The notes beneath the pieces were generated by a model, which did not search any database, was not told the origin of the DNA, and saw only the letters and a list, made by a program, of their open reading frames with translations. A stretch of DNA of 64,000 bases from Aquimarina atlantica (lineage in GTDB: Bacteria; Bacteroidota; Bacteroidia; Flavobacteriales; Flavobacteriaceae): the NCBI RefSeq assembly GCF_000626715.1, contig NZ_AQRA01000001.1:310001-374000 (forward strand). Reading direction: 5' to 3'. Shown in pieces: positions 37,175 to 47,229 of the stretch. Position numbers and translations under genes: made by a program. Position 1 is the first letter of the stretch. Every line of letters begins with the position of its first letter.

Positions 37175-37507
37175 ATGATTTTTAATAAAGAAGGTTCTAC
37201 TACTATAATCACACAAGAAAAAACTACAATTATTGAATTTGTTAAAGGTCTTGAAGACAAATATGCTTCCCTAGAAAATGATAATATAATTGTTAACCTG
37301 TTTTCATTAGAACAAATTTCTGTAGATGATATTAATGAGTTTCTAAGGATTTCTAATAAACATAAGGCAGCTAAACATTCATTCGTGATTGTTACCAATA
37401 AGATATCTTATGATGAAGTCTTAAGCGAAATTACAATTGTACCTACATTACAGGAAGCATATGATTTGGTTGAGATGGAAGAAATAGAAAGAGATCTGGG
37501 TTTTTAA
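37175..37507 (+). CDS. Small protein of unknown function after pyrB
   Basis: A 110-residue soluble protein, 3 bp after pyrB. The pattern, a short strand (TTIIEFVKG), a helix, NIIVNLFSLEQIS and VIVTNKISYDEVLSEITIVPTLQEAYDLVEMEEIERDLGF, resembles a STAS-like alpha/beta fold. The acidic C terminus (EMEEIERDL) is notable. In related flavobacteria a similar short gene precedes ribonuclease Z and is sometimes labelled with its name, but it has no metallo-lactamase motif. I assign no function. Confidence 0.7.
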   Translation: MIFNKEGSTTIITQEKTTIIEFVKGLEDKYASLENDNIIVNLFSLEQISVDDINEFLRISNKHKAAKHSFVIVTNKISYDEVLSEITIVPTLQEAYDLVEMEEIERDLGF

Positions 37508-37557
37508 AAAACTCAACTTTTTTGTAATTATTGATGTTCCTTTTCGTCTGATAAATC

Positions 37558-38016
37558 ATGAACAGATTTGCCCCAATTATAAGTATACTTTTTTTTGTGT
37601 GTTTTGGTCATGATGTTATTGCTCAGGACTGGAAATATGATTTTGATGAAGCAAAGTCATTAGCAAAAGAAAAAGACCAAAATATTATATTGTTTTTTAC
37701 AGGATCAGATTGGTGTCCTCCTTGTATTAAATTAGAAAGGAATATTTTGTCTGATGATGAATTTATCGAGTTTGCTGATCAAAAATTCATTTGGGTAAAA
37801 GCGGATTTTCCCAAGCGTAAAAAAAATAAACTTTCTTTGGATCAACAAAAGAAAAATGAAGCACTTGCCCAAAAATATAACAGAAAATGGGTTTTTCCTG
37901 TTATATTGGTTTTAGATAAAGAAGGAAAAGTATTAGGAGTAACAGGGTATAGAAGAGATCTTGATGCAAAAGGATATATATCATTATTAACATCATTTGA
38001 TTCTTTTGGTCGTTAG
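37558..38016 (+). CDS. Exported thioredoxin-like protein
   Basis: A 152-residue protein with a signal peptide (1-22, FGHDVIAQ) and a thioredoxin fold. The active-site motif is WCPPC (Cys53, Cys56), with a preceding IILFFTGSD strand and the cis-proline region VFPVILVLDKEG. Prolines between the cysteines and a DUF255/thioredoxin_7-like layout suggest a periplasmic disulfide reductase or isomerase. It lies between the pyrB unit and rnz. Confidence 0.85.
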   Translation: MNRFAPIISILFFVCFGHDVIAQDWKYDFDEAKSLAKEKDQNIILFFTGSDWCPPCIKLERNILSDDEFIEFADQKFIWVKADFPKRKKNKLSLDQQKKNEALAQKYNRKWVFPVILVLDKEGKVLGVTGYRRDLDAKGYISLLTSFDSFGR

Positions 38017-38078
38017 ATTGATTTATAAATAAGATTAGATTATATTCACAACCTGTTTAATAAATAGGAAAAATAATT

Positions 38079-38984
38079 TTGAAACTTACGATTTTAGGTT
38101 GCTATTCTGCAACCCCCCGAACATTTACAAACCCTACTTCACAGGTCTTAGAAATAAACAACCATATCTTTTTAATTGATTGTGGTGAAGGGACTCAAGT
38201 AGAATTACGACGAAATAAAATCAAGTTTTCAAGAATCAAACATATTTTTATTTCGCATCTTCATGGTGATCACTTTTTCGGACTTATTGGATTAGTATCT
38301 ACTTTTAGATTGCTCGGTAGAGATGCTCCATTACATATTCACGGTCCTAAGGGAATAAAAGAAGTTATTACATTACAATTAAAGCTTTCTAATTCGTGGA
38401 CAGATTATCCATTATATTTTCATGAACTAACCAATGCAGAATCAGAAATTGTTTTTGAAGATGAAAAAGTAGTGGTACGTACTATACCTTTGCAACATAG
38501 AGTATATTGTAATGGGTTTTTATTTCAGGAAAAACCTGGTGACCGAACGTTGCTAATAGATAAGGTATCTAATTATAATATTGATAAGGCATATTATCGC
38601 GGGATAAAAAAAGGAAAAGATGTTGTTTTAGACAATGGTACCATAATTTCTAATGAAGAGCTAACAAGCCCTCCTAAACCTGTTAAAAGCTATGCATTTT
38701 GTAGCGATACTAAGTATAACGAAGAAAAAATTCCTTTAATAAAAGACGTTACTGTATTGTATCATGAATCGACTTTTTTAGAAAGTCATAAACATTTGTG
38801 TGCAAAAACGGGTCATAGTTCTGCTATTGAAGCGGCTACTATTGCCAAAAAAGCAAATGTTGGATCCTTAATTTTAGGTCATTATTCTACCAGATATGAA
38901 AATATTGAACTTTTTAGAGAAGAAGCAAAAACCGTTTTTGATGATGTAGAAATAGCAGATGATGGTAAAGTGTTTGAATATTGA
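38079..38984 (+). CDS. rnz: Ribonuclease Z
   Basis: A 301-residue metallo-beta-lactamase-fold endonuclease that trims tRNA 3' trailers. The zinc motif is HLHGDH (His60, His62, Asp64, His65), with later His ligands in PLQHRVYCNGF, CSDTKY, KTGHSSAIEAA and LGHYSTRY. The start is TTG, needed to include MKLTILGCYSATP. It precedes pdxH by about 75 bp. Confidence 0.95.
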   Translation: MKLTILGCYSATPRTFTNPTSQVLEINNHIFLIDCGEGTQVELRRNKIKFSRIKHIFISHLHGDHFFGLIGLVSTFRLLGRDAPLHIHGPKGIKEVITLQLKLSNSWTDYPLYFHELTNAESEIVFEDEKVVVRTIPLQHRVYCNGFLFQEKPGDRTLLIDKVSNYNIDKAYYRGIKKGKDVVLDNGTIISNEELTSPPKPVKSYAFCSDTKYNEEKIPLIKDVTVLYHESTFLESHKHLCAKTGHSSAIEAATIAKKANVGSLILGHYSTRYENIELFREEAKTVFDDVEIADDGKVFEY

Positions 38985-39058
38985 TATGGTAAAAATTATC
39001 TACTTATTATTGTTTTCTATATTTTTAAAATAGGTAAATTGCATAATAATTTGAGATA

Positions 39059-39703
39059 ATGAATAGAGATCTAACAGCATACAGAAAATCATATGAAAAA
39101 AGTTTTTTAGAAGAAGAGAATCTTCCGGATTCTCCGTTTAAGCTTTTTTCTGATTGGTTTGCAGAAGTAGAAGAGGCTGGTGGAGTTGATGAGGCTAACG
39201 CTATGACAATTACTACCACAGGAGTAGATGGGTTTCCAAAAGCAAGAATAGTATTATTAAAACATTTTGACAAAGATGGTTTTGTATTTTATACTAATTA
39301 TTCTTCAGAAAAAGGTAAAGCTATAGCAGCTAATAATAAAGTGTGTATTTCCTTTTTTTGGCCTAATTTAGAACGACAAGTTATTATTAAAGGTATAGCG
39401 CAAAAAATAGAAGAAGTAGAGAGTACTCGTTATTTTTTATCTCGCCCAAGAGGAAGTCAATTAGGAGCTTTGGCATCGGATCAAAGTGAAGTGATCAAAT
39501 CAAGAGAAGCGTTAGAAAATCGATTACAGTCTTTAGAAAAAGAATATGAAGATAAAGAAATACCTAAACCTGAATCCTGGGGTGGGTATCGTATAGTACC
39601 TGTTGAGTTCGAATTTTGGCAAGGTAGAGCTAATCGATTACACGATCGTATTCGTTTTTCTAATCAAAAAGTGAATTGGGAGATAGAAAGATTATCTCCA
39701 TAA
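39059..39703 (+). CDS. pdxH: Pyridoxamine 5'-phosphate oxidase
   Basis: A 214-residue FMN flavoprotein that oxidises PNP and PMP to PLP. Typical segments are NAMTITTTGVDGFPKARIVLLK, FVFYTNYSSEKGKAIAAN, FFWPNLERQVIIKG, SRPRGSQLGALASDQS and the C-terminal FWQGRANRLHDRI. It is convergent with an OmpA-domain gene 5 bp away, so no terminator fits between them. Confidence 0.97.
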   Translation: MNRDLTAYRKSYEKSFLEEENLPDSPFKLFSDWFAEVEEAGGVDEANAMTITTTGVDGFPKARIVLLKHFDKDGFVFYTNYSSEKGKAIAANNKVCISFFWPNLERQVIIKGIAQKIEEVESTRYFLSRPRGSQLGALASDQSEVIKSREALENRLQSLEKEYEDKEIPKPESWGGYRIVPVEFEFWQGRANRLHDRIRFSNQKVNWEIERLSP

Positions 39704-39708
39704 AAAGA

Positions 39709-41907
39709 TTACATAATTACAAAACTAGAACGTCTGTTCTTTTGGTATTGATCTTCAGAACAGTCTTCTCCATCTTTACAATTATTAACAGGCCTGGTTT
39801 CTCCAAATCCAACATAGGATAGAATTCTGTTTTTAGAGATATTTTTACTTATCAAATAATTATAAATAGATTCTGCTCTTTTTTGAGAAAGCGTTAGGTT
39901 GTAATTTTCTTCACCACGACTATCAGAATGCGTTTCTATTTTGATTACCATATTTGGGTAGTCGTTATTCATAATATCTACCACTTTATCAAGCTCAATT
40001 TCTGCTTTTTTGGTGATATCCCATTTATCAAAATCAAAATAAATTTCATTCAAATTTATCAGATCATTTATGGTTTTGGTCAATTTTAAATCTGATTTTA
40101 AAGGTGATTCAGGTGTACCACTAGACTTTACAATATCTCCCGAAGCAATACCACCACTTTTTGTATTGTTAGATTTGTTTACTTCATCCATCTCCCCAGG
40201 TATTACTACAGCAAATTGGCTATTCATTTTCTTTTTAGGAATAGAAACAAGACGACTGGCGTTTGGGCAATTTAATTCACTAATATCTATAGCTAATTTA
40301 AATTGATAGAAATCAGGTAATTCACAAGAGTTAATATGATTGTATCCTTTAGAGTATTTTATGGTTTCATTTAGCGTTCCATTAAACTCGGCCATAACAG
40401 GTTGATCCACTACAAGAATATCATCAATTGTGTTAATTGATTCACATTCGGTGTCTACAATCACATTATAACTAATTTTAAACGGTTCACTATCTATTTT
40501 AACCATTTTATTAGGTACTATAAAGTTTAGTGTTCGAGATGCTTTATCGTATTTTACCTTTATTCTTTTAGAGGGTAAAATCATAGTTTTTTCAGAAAAA
40601 ACTACATTTTTTGGTAAAACATCTTTTATGATAGTATTTTTTGCATCATCGTTACCATCATTATATATGGTAAGATTGTATGTAATTTCTTGTTTAGGAG
40701 CTAATACATCATTTGGATGAATGTATTGACCATTAGCCGTATATTTTGATCTTTTTACAATGTGAATTGCAGGCTCATATATTTCTACACTAAATGCAAC
40801 CGCCATAACAGAATACCCGTCATTATTAGTCGATAATCTAAATTTAGCTTCTGTTTGATTGTTACCTATAATACTATTTCTTACATTTTTTATATCGAAT
40901 AAATCAGCATCATATCCTAATGTGTTTTGGCTGGCAGGAACTCTGGTTTTTACATTTTTCCCATTTTCGGTAATATTGGCATTAAAGAAGTTATTCATAG
41001 GATTAATACCATCTGCAAGACTTTTATATCTATTCGTTTCATTAGACATTACCTGGAAACGATCTCCTATAATTCCTTTGTCTCCTTCATAAGCAATTAC
41101 ACCTATTTTTCCGTGAACAGCTCCGTTAGGAATGGTTTGAAAATTATTAAAAGAAAAAGCGACAGGTTTTGCTTTTGAATCAATGTTTACAAAGCCATCA
41201 TATACATAAAATCTTTTTCTGGGTTTGGCATCATCCTCATAAATTACAACCATTGTCCATCCACCAGCAAGGCCATTACCTAAAGTTTCATCATCATTTA
41301 TTGCACTGGTTGTAGCAGGGATGTTAGCAACAGTATATGTTCCTAATGGATTTTCTAATTCTAAAATATCTGCAGTAATATCTTTATAGCAAGAATATTG
41401 TTTGAACAAAGATTCACTATCATTATAATAATCATGAATTATTTGTCCATTAGTAATGGTTGAATAAGACTGTTGTCCAGGATATTTTATTTTTATAGAA
41501 GTAATATCATGTTGTCTGTTATCATCTGCATAAGCAGCTGTCCAATATAAACCAACATGTTTAATAGCATTACAATTAGAATCGATATCCAAATCTGCAC
41601 TACTAGAATTAAAAGTAGTGGGGTCATTATCAATATCGATAAAGCCCATCCTAAACTGATTGTTTAATCCACCAGCATTGTAACTTTTATTAGGATCAAA
41701 TACGTCAGACCCATCATCATTACTAACTTTACCCAGAACAGTATTAGATACAAACTTGAAATCCCCCTTAAGTGTTAATTCTGTACGTTTCTTAAGAGGT
41801 ACCTCTACCTGTCCATATGCAATTGTAGAGCCAATACTGCATATGATAAGTAGGAACATATTTTGAAACCATTTAAGATCTCTTTTTATAGTAATCACTT
41901 TTTCCAC
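39709..41907 (-). CDS. OmpA-domain surface protein with a DUF11-like repeat
   Basis: A 732-residue exported protein (signal peptide about 1-33). The N-terminal half is a conserved extracellular region (FRMGFIDIDNDPTTF, HVGLYWTAAY, GGWTMVVIYED) often seen ahead of DUF11 repeats. Residues about 385-495 are a DUF11-like domain (QEITYNLTIYNDGNDDAKN, IIKDVLPKNV). Residues about 615-732 are an OmpA-like domain (YFDFDKWDITKKAEIELDKV, IETHSDSRGEENYNLTLSQK). It probably displays beta-sandwich domains while bound to peptidoglycan. The gene is alone on its strand here. Confidence 0.82.
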   Translation of the reverse strand: MEKVITIKRDLKWFQNMFLLIICSIGSTIAYGQVEVPLKKRTELTLKGDFKFVSNTVLGKVSNDDGSDVFDPNKSYNAGGLNNQFRMGFIDIDNDPTTFNSSSADLDIDSNCNAIKHVGLYWTAAYADDNRQHDITSIKIKYPGQQSYSTITNGQIIHDYYNDSESLFKQYSCYKDITADILELENPLGTYTVANIPATTSAINDDETLGNGLAGGWTMVVIYEDDAKPRKRFYVYDGFVNIDSKAKPVAFSFNNFQTIPNGAVHGKIGVIAYEGDKGIIGDRFQVMSNETNRYKSLADGINPMNNFFNANITENGKNVKTRVPASQNTLGYDADLFDIKNVRNSIIGNNQTEAKFRLSTNNDGYSVMAVAFSVEIYEPAIHIVKRSKYTANGQYIHPNDVLAPKQEITYNLTIYNDGNDDAKNTIIKDVLPKNVVFSEKTMILPSKRIKVKYDKASRTLNFIVPNKMVKIDSEPFKISYNVIVDTECESINTIDDILVVDQPVMAEFNGTLNETIKYSKGYNHINSCELPDFYQFKLAIDISELNCPNASRLVSIPKKKMNSQFAVVIPGEMDEVNKSNNTKSGGIASGDIVKSSGTPESPLKSDLKLTKTINDLINLNEIYFDFDKWDITKKAEIELDKVVDIMNNDYPNMVIKIETHSDSRGEENYNLTLSQKRAESIYNYLISKNISKNRILSYVGFGETRPVNNCKDGEDCSEDQYQKNRRSSFVIM

Positions 41908-42296
41908 CTTTCTTAGTTTTTTATTACCCTACTGATATTATGATAAATTTGTGCTCATAATGTTTGGGGGGAAACACTCTGATTTAAGGGAAAACCGTAT
42001 GTAAATTTATATTTTAACATTTAATTTTATACGAAAAAAAACATGTTTTCGATGTAAATACCATTTTTATCGATTAAAACCAAGTGTTTATTATGTTCAT
42101 TTTCATTATTTTAGCTACTTTATCCATTATTTTTGTATTAAGCATTTGTTAAGTAAAATAGCATAAATAAGAAAAGTAATCTCACCTATAATTACATAAA
42201 AATTGATTTTTTATATTCTTATATTGAAGATTTGTAAAAACGAATCCTTAAACTTGTATTAAATAACTTCATTTTTGCTAAAATAGTATCAGATTC
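41908..42296. other. Divergent intergenic region without a gene
   Basis: 389 bp, very AT-rich. It holds a small inverted repeat, CGAAAA...TTTTCG (42032-42051), and TATTTTTG at 42128-42135, which matches a -7 box on the plus strand but lacks a good -33 box. No ORF was found. It must contain promoters for both the OmpA-domain gene and the polyphosphate operon, but I could not place them. Confidence 0.35.
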
Positions 42297-42782
42297 ATGA
42301 AAACTTTATATATAATAAGACATGCAAAATCTTCTTGGGAATTTGATGTATCGGATGATAAAAGACCTCTTAATGATAGAGGAATAAGAGATGCTGGATT
42401 GATTGGTGAGCATCTGAAAACACTGGTGAAACCGATTGATAAAGTTTTGTGTAGCCCAGCCAAAAGAGCATATAGCACTGCAAAAATTATTGTAAGCCAT
42501 TTAGATATTCCTGAAAATGTATTTTCTTTAGAACCAAAACTTTATGATTTTGAGGGAACCCAGGTTATTGATGTGATAAAAAATTGCAATAATGATATTA
42601 ATACTTTAATGATATTTGGGCATAACCATGCTTTTACTTCGATCGCAAATCTTTATGGAGATCAACATATAGATAACCTCCCGACTGCTGGAGTAGTTGC
42701 TATAGAGTTTGATGTGGATATGTGGCAAAATATTTCTGTAGGAAAAAACTTATTAACAATTTTTCCTAAATTTTTGCGATAA
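42297..42782 (+). CDS. SixA-like histidine phosphatase
   Basis: A 161-residue phosphohistidine phosphatase-like protein of the histidine phosphatase superfamily. The RHA motif is in LYIIRHAKSSWEFD, with the second active-site region in CSPAKRAYSTAKII and GHNHAFTSIAN. SixA acts on phosphohistidine proteins in enterics; the substrate here is unknown. Its TAA overlaps the ppk1 ATG by one base, so it is coupled to polyphosphate synthesis. Confidence 0.88.
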   Translation: MKTLYIIRHAKSSWEFDVSDDKRPLNDRGIRDAGLIGEHLKTLVKPIDKVLCSPAKRAYSTAKIIVSHLDIPENVFSLEPKLYDFEGTQVIDVIKNCNNDINTLMIFGHNHAFTSIANLYGDQHIDNLPTAGVVAIEFDVDMWQNISVGKNLLTIFPKFLR

Positions 42783-44887
42783 TGACAGAAAATATTAAAA
42801 ATCAATATGTTAATAGAGAATTAAGTTGGCTTCAGTTTAATGCAAGAGTATTACAAGAAGCTGCAGATGATACAGTTCCACTATTAGAAAGATTACGTTT
42901 TATTGGGATATTTTCTAATAACCTGGATGAATTTTTTAAGGTGAGATATGCTACCATTAAACGAATAGATCAGGCAGGAAAGGATGGAAAAAATGTACTT
43001 AAGGGAACCACAGCAAACGAACTATTAGAAAAGATTACAAATATAGTTATCAAGCAACAGGCAGAAAGTCTTAAAACCATTGATAATATTAAAATTGAAC
43101 TTGAAAATCATAATATTTTTATTATTGATGAAAATCAGGTTACTCCAGATCAAGATGCTTTTATTCGTAACTATTTTGTAACTAAAGTTAGTCCAGCTTT
43201 AGTTACTTATATACTAAATGATCTAGAAAAATTTCCGCATTTAAAAGATAGTGTAGCGTACTTAGCAGTAAAACTGGTACTAAAGGATAAAGTTCCTAAA
43301 GAAGGACGAATCTCCAAAATATTGCAACAAACTACCAAAGAAAAAATATATGCACTAATCGAGATACCAAAAAATACAGATCGATTTGTTGTACTTCCCG
43401 AAAAGGATGGAAAACAATTTATCATTATTCTTGATGATTTGATCAGGTATTGTATGCATATTAACTTTAGTATTTTTAATTATGTTCGGGCATCGGCTCA
43501 TATGATTAAAATAACCCGGGATGCCCAGTTGGATTTTGATAATGATCTGAGTAAAAGTTTTATTCAAAAAATATCAAGCAGTGTACGATCTCGCCGTGAC
43601 GGAGAACCAGTTCGATTTGTATATGATAAAACTATCGAAAGAGATACTCTTGATTTTTTGATGGAAAAAATGGGAGTTGATAACACAGATAGTATTATTC
43701 CTGGAGGGAGATATCACAATCGTAGAGATTATATGAATTTTCCAGATTTGGGCGCTATCAATTTGGTATACCAACCAATCAAACCTTTAGCTATACCCGG
43801 TCTTGTTTTACAAGGAAGCTTATTAGATAAGATTGCCAAAAAAGATTTTCTGCAATATACACCTTATCATACGTTTTCGTATACGGTAAAATTTTTACGA
43901 GAATCAGCAATTGATCCAAAAGTAAAAAGCATTAAAATTACGATATACAGGTTAGCAAATATATCTCATATTGCCAGTTCCCTTATAAATGCCGCTAAAA
44001 ATGGTAAAAATGTTACTGTGCAAATAGAATTACAAGCGCGTTTCGACGAAGCTGCAAATATTCGTTATGCAGAGCAAATGCAAAGGGAAGGCATACATTT
44101 GATTTTTGGAGTTACCGGACTTAAAGTACATTGTAAAGCATGTGTAATAGAACGAGAAGAAAAAGGAAAGCTTAAACGATATGGTTTTATAAGTACTGGA
44201 AATTTTAACGAGTCTACCGCAAAAATCTATACCGATTATACGTTGTTTACAACCAACGAATCTATTTTGAAAGAAACCAATAGAGTGTTTAAATTTTTTG
44301 AAATAAATTATAAAATAAACCGCTATAAACATTTGTTGGTATCTCCGCATTACACAAGATCTTCTCTGGCGAAACTAATAGAAAAAGAAATTAGAAATGT
44401 AAAAGAAGGTAAACCTGCAGGAATTAAACTCAAATTAAATAGCTTGAGTGATTATGATATGATAGATAAGCTATATGAGGCAAGTAGAGCAGGAGTAAAA
44501 ATAGATTTAATTATTAGAGGTATTTGTTGTTTGATACCGGGTATCCCGGGAATGAGCGAAAATATACGAGCAATAAGTGTAATAGATAAGTTTTTAGAAC
44601 ACACGCGATTATACATATTTCAAAATGGTGGAGAACCAAAAGTATATATATCATCGGCAGATTGGATGACACGAAACCTTGATAGAAGAGTAGAGATTTC
44701 TTGCCCCATCTATGACGAGGATATCAAATTAGAATTAATGGATACTTTTGATATTTGCTGGAACGATAATGTTAAAGCCAGAAGATTTTCTAAAGAGCAA
44801 GATAATGTGTACATTAAAAATGATAAGGAAAAAGTAAGATCACAAAAAGCAACATACGACTATTATTTAAAAAAACTAGGAAATTAA
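42782..44887 (+). CDS. ppk1: Polyphosphate kinase 1
   Basis: A 701-residue enzyme that polymerises the gamma phosphate of ATP into polyphosphate. N-terminal YVNRELSWLQFNARVLQEA, SNNLDEFFKVR; the PLD-like core includes LQARFDEAANIRYAEQM, GLKVHCKACVIER with the phospho-accepting His, and YGFISTGNFNESTAKIYTD; ISSADWMTRNLDRRVEI is near the end. Length and order match PPK1. It is directly followed, 5 bp later, by a Ppx/GppA gene. Confidence 0.97.
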   Translation: MTENIKNQYVNRELSWLQFNARVLQEAADDTVPLLERLRFIGIFSNNLDEFFKVRYATIKRIDQAGKDGKNVLKGTTANELLEKITNIVIKQQAESLKTIDNIKIELENHNIFIIDENQVTPDQDAFIRNYFVTKVSPALVTYILNDLEKFPHLKDSVAYLAVKLVLKDKVPKEGRISKILQQTTKEKIYALIEIPKNTDRFVVLPEKDGKQFIIILDDLIRYCMHINFSIFNYVRASAHMIKITRDAQLDFDNDLSKSFIQKISSSVRSRRDGEPVRFVYDKTIERDTLDFLMEKMGVDNTDSIIPGGRYHNRRDYMNFPDLGAINLVYQPIKPLAIPGLVLQGSLLDKIAKKDFLQYTPYHTFSYTVKFLRESAIDPKVKSIKITIYRLANISHIASSLINAAKNGKNVTVQIELQARFDEAANIRYAEQMQREGIHLIFGVTGLKVHCKACVIEREEKGKLKRYGFISTGNFNESTAKIYTDYTLFTTNESILKETNRVFKFFEINYKINRYKHLLVSPHYTRSSLAKLIEKEIRNVKEGKPAGIKLKLNSLSDYDMIDKLYEASRAGVKIDLIIRGICCLIPGIPGMSENIRAISVIDKFLEHTRLYIFQNGGEPKVYISSADWMTRNLDRRVEISCPIYDEDIKLELMDTFDICWNDNVKARRFSKEQDNVYIKNDKEKVRSQKATYDYYLKKLGN

Positions 44888-44892
44888 TTATT

Positions 44893-45792
44893 TTGTTAAC
44901 TATAGAAAAATATGGAGCTATAGATATAGGTTCCAATGCAGTACGATTATTAATAAGTAGTATTCACGAAGAGAAAGGAAAAACTACAAGGTTTAAAAAA
45001 ACAAGCCTCGTTAGAGTACCCATACGATTAGGAGAAGATGTTTTTAAATCTGGACAGGTATCTCAGGAAAATATTACTAGAATGATAGATGCTATGCAAG
45101 CGTATCAGTTATTAATGAAAACGCATAAAGTAATTAAATATAAAGCCTGTGCAACATCTGCAATGCGAGAAGCCAGGAATGGAGAAGAAGTAGTTCGCCT
45201 TATAAAAGAGAAAACAGGTATTCAAATAGATATTATAGATGGTAAAGATGAAGCTGCTATAATTGCAATGACCGATTTGCATGAATTGATAAATACAGAT
45301 GCAACATACCTATATGTAGATGTAGGAGGTGGTAGTACAGAGTTTACACTATATCATAATGGAAATACTATTAAATCCCGATCTTTTAAATTAGGAACGG
45401 TAAGATTGCTTAATAATTTGGTTTCTGATAAAATATGGAAAAATGTAGAAGATTGGATTAAGGAAAGTATTGTAGGTTACCGTAAAGTTTCATTAATTGG
45501 ATCTGGAGGGAACATTAATAATATTTTTAAGAATAGTGGTAAAAGAATGGGTAAACCATTATCTTTTTTATATCTAAGTTCATATTATAAATTACTTAAT
45601 TCTTTAACCTATGAAGAAAGAATTTGGCAACTTAACTTAAATCAGGATAGAGCAGATGTAATTATTCCTGCTACTCGAATATATCTATCTGCAATGAAAT
45701 GGAGCGGTTCTAGAGAAATCTTTGTTCCAAAAATTGGTCTATCAGATGGGATTATCAAATCATTATATAATGAGAAGCTAAATAATCGTTGA
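44893..45792 (+). CDS. Ppx/GppA-type phosphatase
   Basis: A 299-residue ASKHA-fold protein: YGAIDIGSNAVRLLIS (phosphate 1), TSAMREARNGEEVV, IDGKDEAAIIAMTDLH, YLYVDVGGGSTEFTLYH and LIGSGGNINNIFK. Enzymes of this type hydrolyse polyphosphate or pppGpp; the short length lacks the C-terminal HD part of full Ppx. It starts with TTG and ends an operon with the SixA-like gene and ppk1, so synthesis and breakdown of polyphosphate are linked. Confidence 0.9.
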   Translation: MLTIEKYGAIDIGSNAVRLLISSIHEEKGKTTRFKKTSLVRVPIRLGEDVFKSGQVSQENITRMIDAMQAYQLLMKTHKVIKYKACATSAMREARNGEEVVRLIKEKTGIQIDIIDGKDEAAIIAMTDLHELINTDATYLYVDVGGGSTEFTLYHNGNTIKSRSFKLGTVRLLNNLVSDKIWKNVEDWIKESIVGYRKVSLIGSGGNINNIFKNSGKRMGKPLSFLYLSSYYKLLNSLTYEERIWQLNLNQDRADVIIPATRIYLSAMKWSGSREIFVPKIGLSDGIIKSLYNEKLNNR

Positions 45793-45911
45793 AATTCATA
45801 AGTAATACATTTTATCGATTTTTAAAGAGTAATAATCGGTATAGAGCTCTAAAATGTTAAAGAAAATCCATTATTTTGTATTAAATTGAACCGTAACCTA
45901 ATATTTATACT

Positions 45912-46472
45912 ATGAAAAAAACAGTACTATTCACTGTGATTTTATTAATGTTTGTTATTTTAAAATCTCAAGCTCAGGAAATTACATATGGTGTAAGACT
46001 TGGAGCTAATCTAAGTTCTATTAGTTCTGATGATATTCCCGAAAATCTTAAAGATAGCAGATTTGGTATAGTAGCAGGGTTCTTGGCAGAAGTTCCTATT
46101 AACCAAAAATGGAGCATTCAACCAGAGTTTCAATATTCTTCTTTAGGTAATGATGACGAATCTCTAAGAGTAGACTATCTTCAATTACCAATAATGCTTA
46201 AATACAATTTTTCTAAATTGTTTAATGTTCATGTTGGCCCCCAAGTAGGACTTAAGATTTGGGAATGGGAAGATAATTCGACAGGAGAAACCAATTTTAA
46301 TACATTTAATTTATCTGCTGTTGCCGGTATTGGAGTACGTCTTACAGAGAATTTCTTTGCTGATTTACGATATGGTTTTGGTGTGTCTAATATTATTGAT
46401 GATGAAAATATTCCTGGGGGAGCAAAAGGAAGTAATAGAAATATTCAACTCTCTTTTGGCTATAAATTATAA
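45912..46472 (+). CDS. Outer-membrane beta-barrel protein
   Basis: A 186-residue porin-family (PorT/OmpW-like) protein with a signal peptide (1-21, ending SQAQ) and eight or so amphipathic strands: TYGVRLGANLSSI, FGIVAGFLAEVPI, WSIQPEFQYSS, LQLPIMLKYNF, FNVHVGPQVGLKIW, FNLSAVAGIGVRL, FFADLRYGFGVSN and NIQLSFGYKL. Function is unknown. It is convergent with the Crp/Fnr gene, 12 bp away. Confidence 0.83.
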   Translation: MKKTVLFTVILLMFVILKSQAQEITYGVRLGANLSSISSDDIPENLKDSRFGIVAGFLAEVPINQKWSIQPEFQYSSLGNDDESLRVDYLQLPIMLKYNFSKLFNVHVGPQVGLKIWEWEDNSTGETNFNTFNLSAVAGIGVRLTENFFADLRYGFGVSNIIDDENIPGGAKGSNRNIQLSFGYKL

Positions 46473-46484
46473 TAGAGCAAAATA

Positions 46485-47138
46485 TCATATATTATATTGC
46501 TTATAGTTTTCAAAGAAAGACTTCTTTATGATAATACTTTTGTTACTATATTCTAACAAATGATTATTATTAAATTTATTAATGATTTTATTAGTCGTTA
46601 CTCTAGAGACCCTAATGTAATTAGACAGTTCATTTTGGTTGAGAGGTGAATTAATAACAATTTTTTCAGAATTATAAGGCCCTCCAAATTTTTCTTTAAA
46701 TTCAAAAAGTACTTTTATCAATCGTAACTCTGCAGATTGAATTTGAAGTGTTTTTATTCTATTTTCATACTCCTGATATTCCTTACCCAGTATTGATAAA
46801 AAATCTTTATAAAGATTAGGACTTTTTTTTATGGTCTTTTGTATGATGTTTTTATCAAATTCATACACTTTGGTTTCCTCACTAAGAGATTCATACATAC
46901 AATATGAACAAAAATCTATAAAAATAGAACTTGCACCAAAAACCTGATTTTTTGTCAATATAATTAGAACTACCTCTTCTCCGGGATCGGTAAAACAACC
47001 AATTTTCATAACTCCATTCTTAATAAGATAGATTTTTTTAGAGCACGCCCCTGTACTTTTTATAATCTCATTTTGATAATAAATGTTACACTTGTATTGA
47101 TTGTTTTCTACTAAAATGTTTAATAATTCAAAGCACAT
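46485..47138 (-). CDS. Crp/Fnr-family regulator with six N-terminal cysteines
   Basis: A 217-residue regulator: cyclic-nucleotide-binding fold (about 15-125: IYLIKNGVMKIGCF, VVLIILTKNQVFGASS), a linking helix and a winged HTH (about 160-210: LNQNELSNYIRVSRVTTNKIINKF). Cysteines at 2, 17, 32, 48, 77 and 80 all lie in the sensor half, with a Cys-x-x-Cys pair in DFCSYCM. That is consistent with a metal, Fe-S or thiol sensor, but the family also includes proteins with non-functional Cys, so this is inference. It is divergent from the adenylation-reductase fusion and may control it. Confidence 0.82.
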   Translation of the reverse strand: MCFELLNILVENNQYKCNIYYQNEIIKSTGACSKKIYLIKNGVMKIGCFTDPGEEVVLIILTKNQVFGASSIFIDFCSYCMYESLSEETKVYEFDKNIIQKTIKKSPNLYKDFLSILGKEYQEYENRIKTLQIQSAELRLIKVLFEFKEKFGGPYNSEKIVINSPLNQNELSNYIRVSRVTTNKIINKFNNNHLLEYSNKSIIIKKSFFENYKQYNI

Positions 47139-47229
47139 AGGGGTTATTTTTAGAAATTGAATTATTTACTGACCTTCATTAAATAAATGTTAAAAAATCG
47201 AATTGTTAACAGATATTTAAGTTTTTTAT

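Noticed and set aside
37175..37507. Label as ribonuclease Z
   Set aside because: No HxHxDH metal motif; the true rnz is at 38079-38984.
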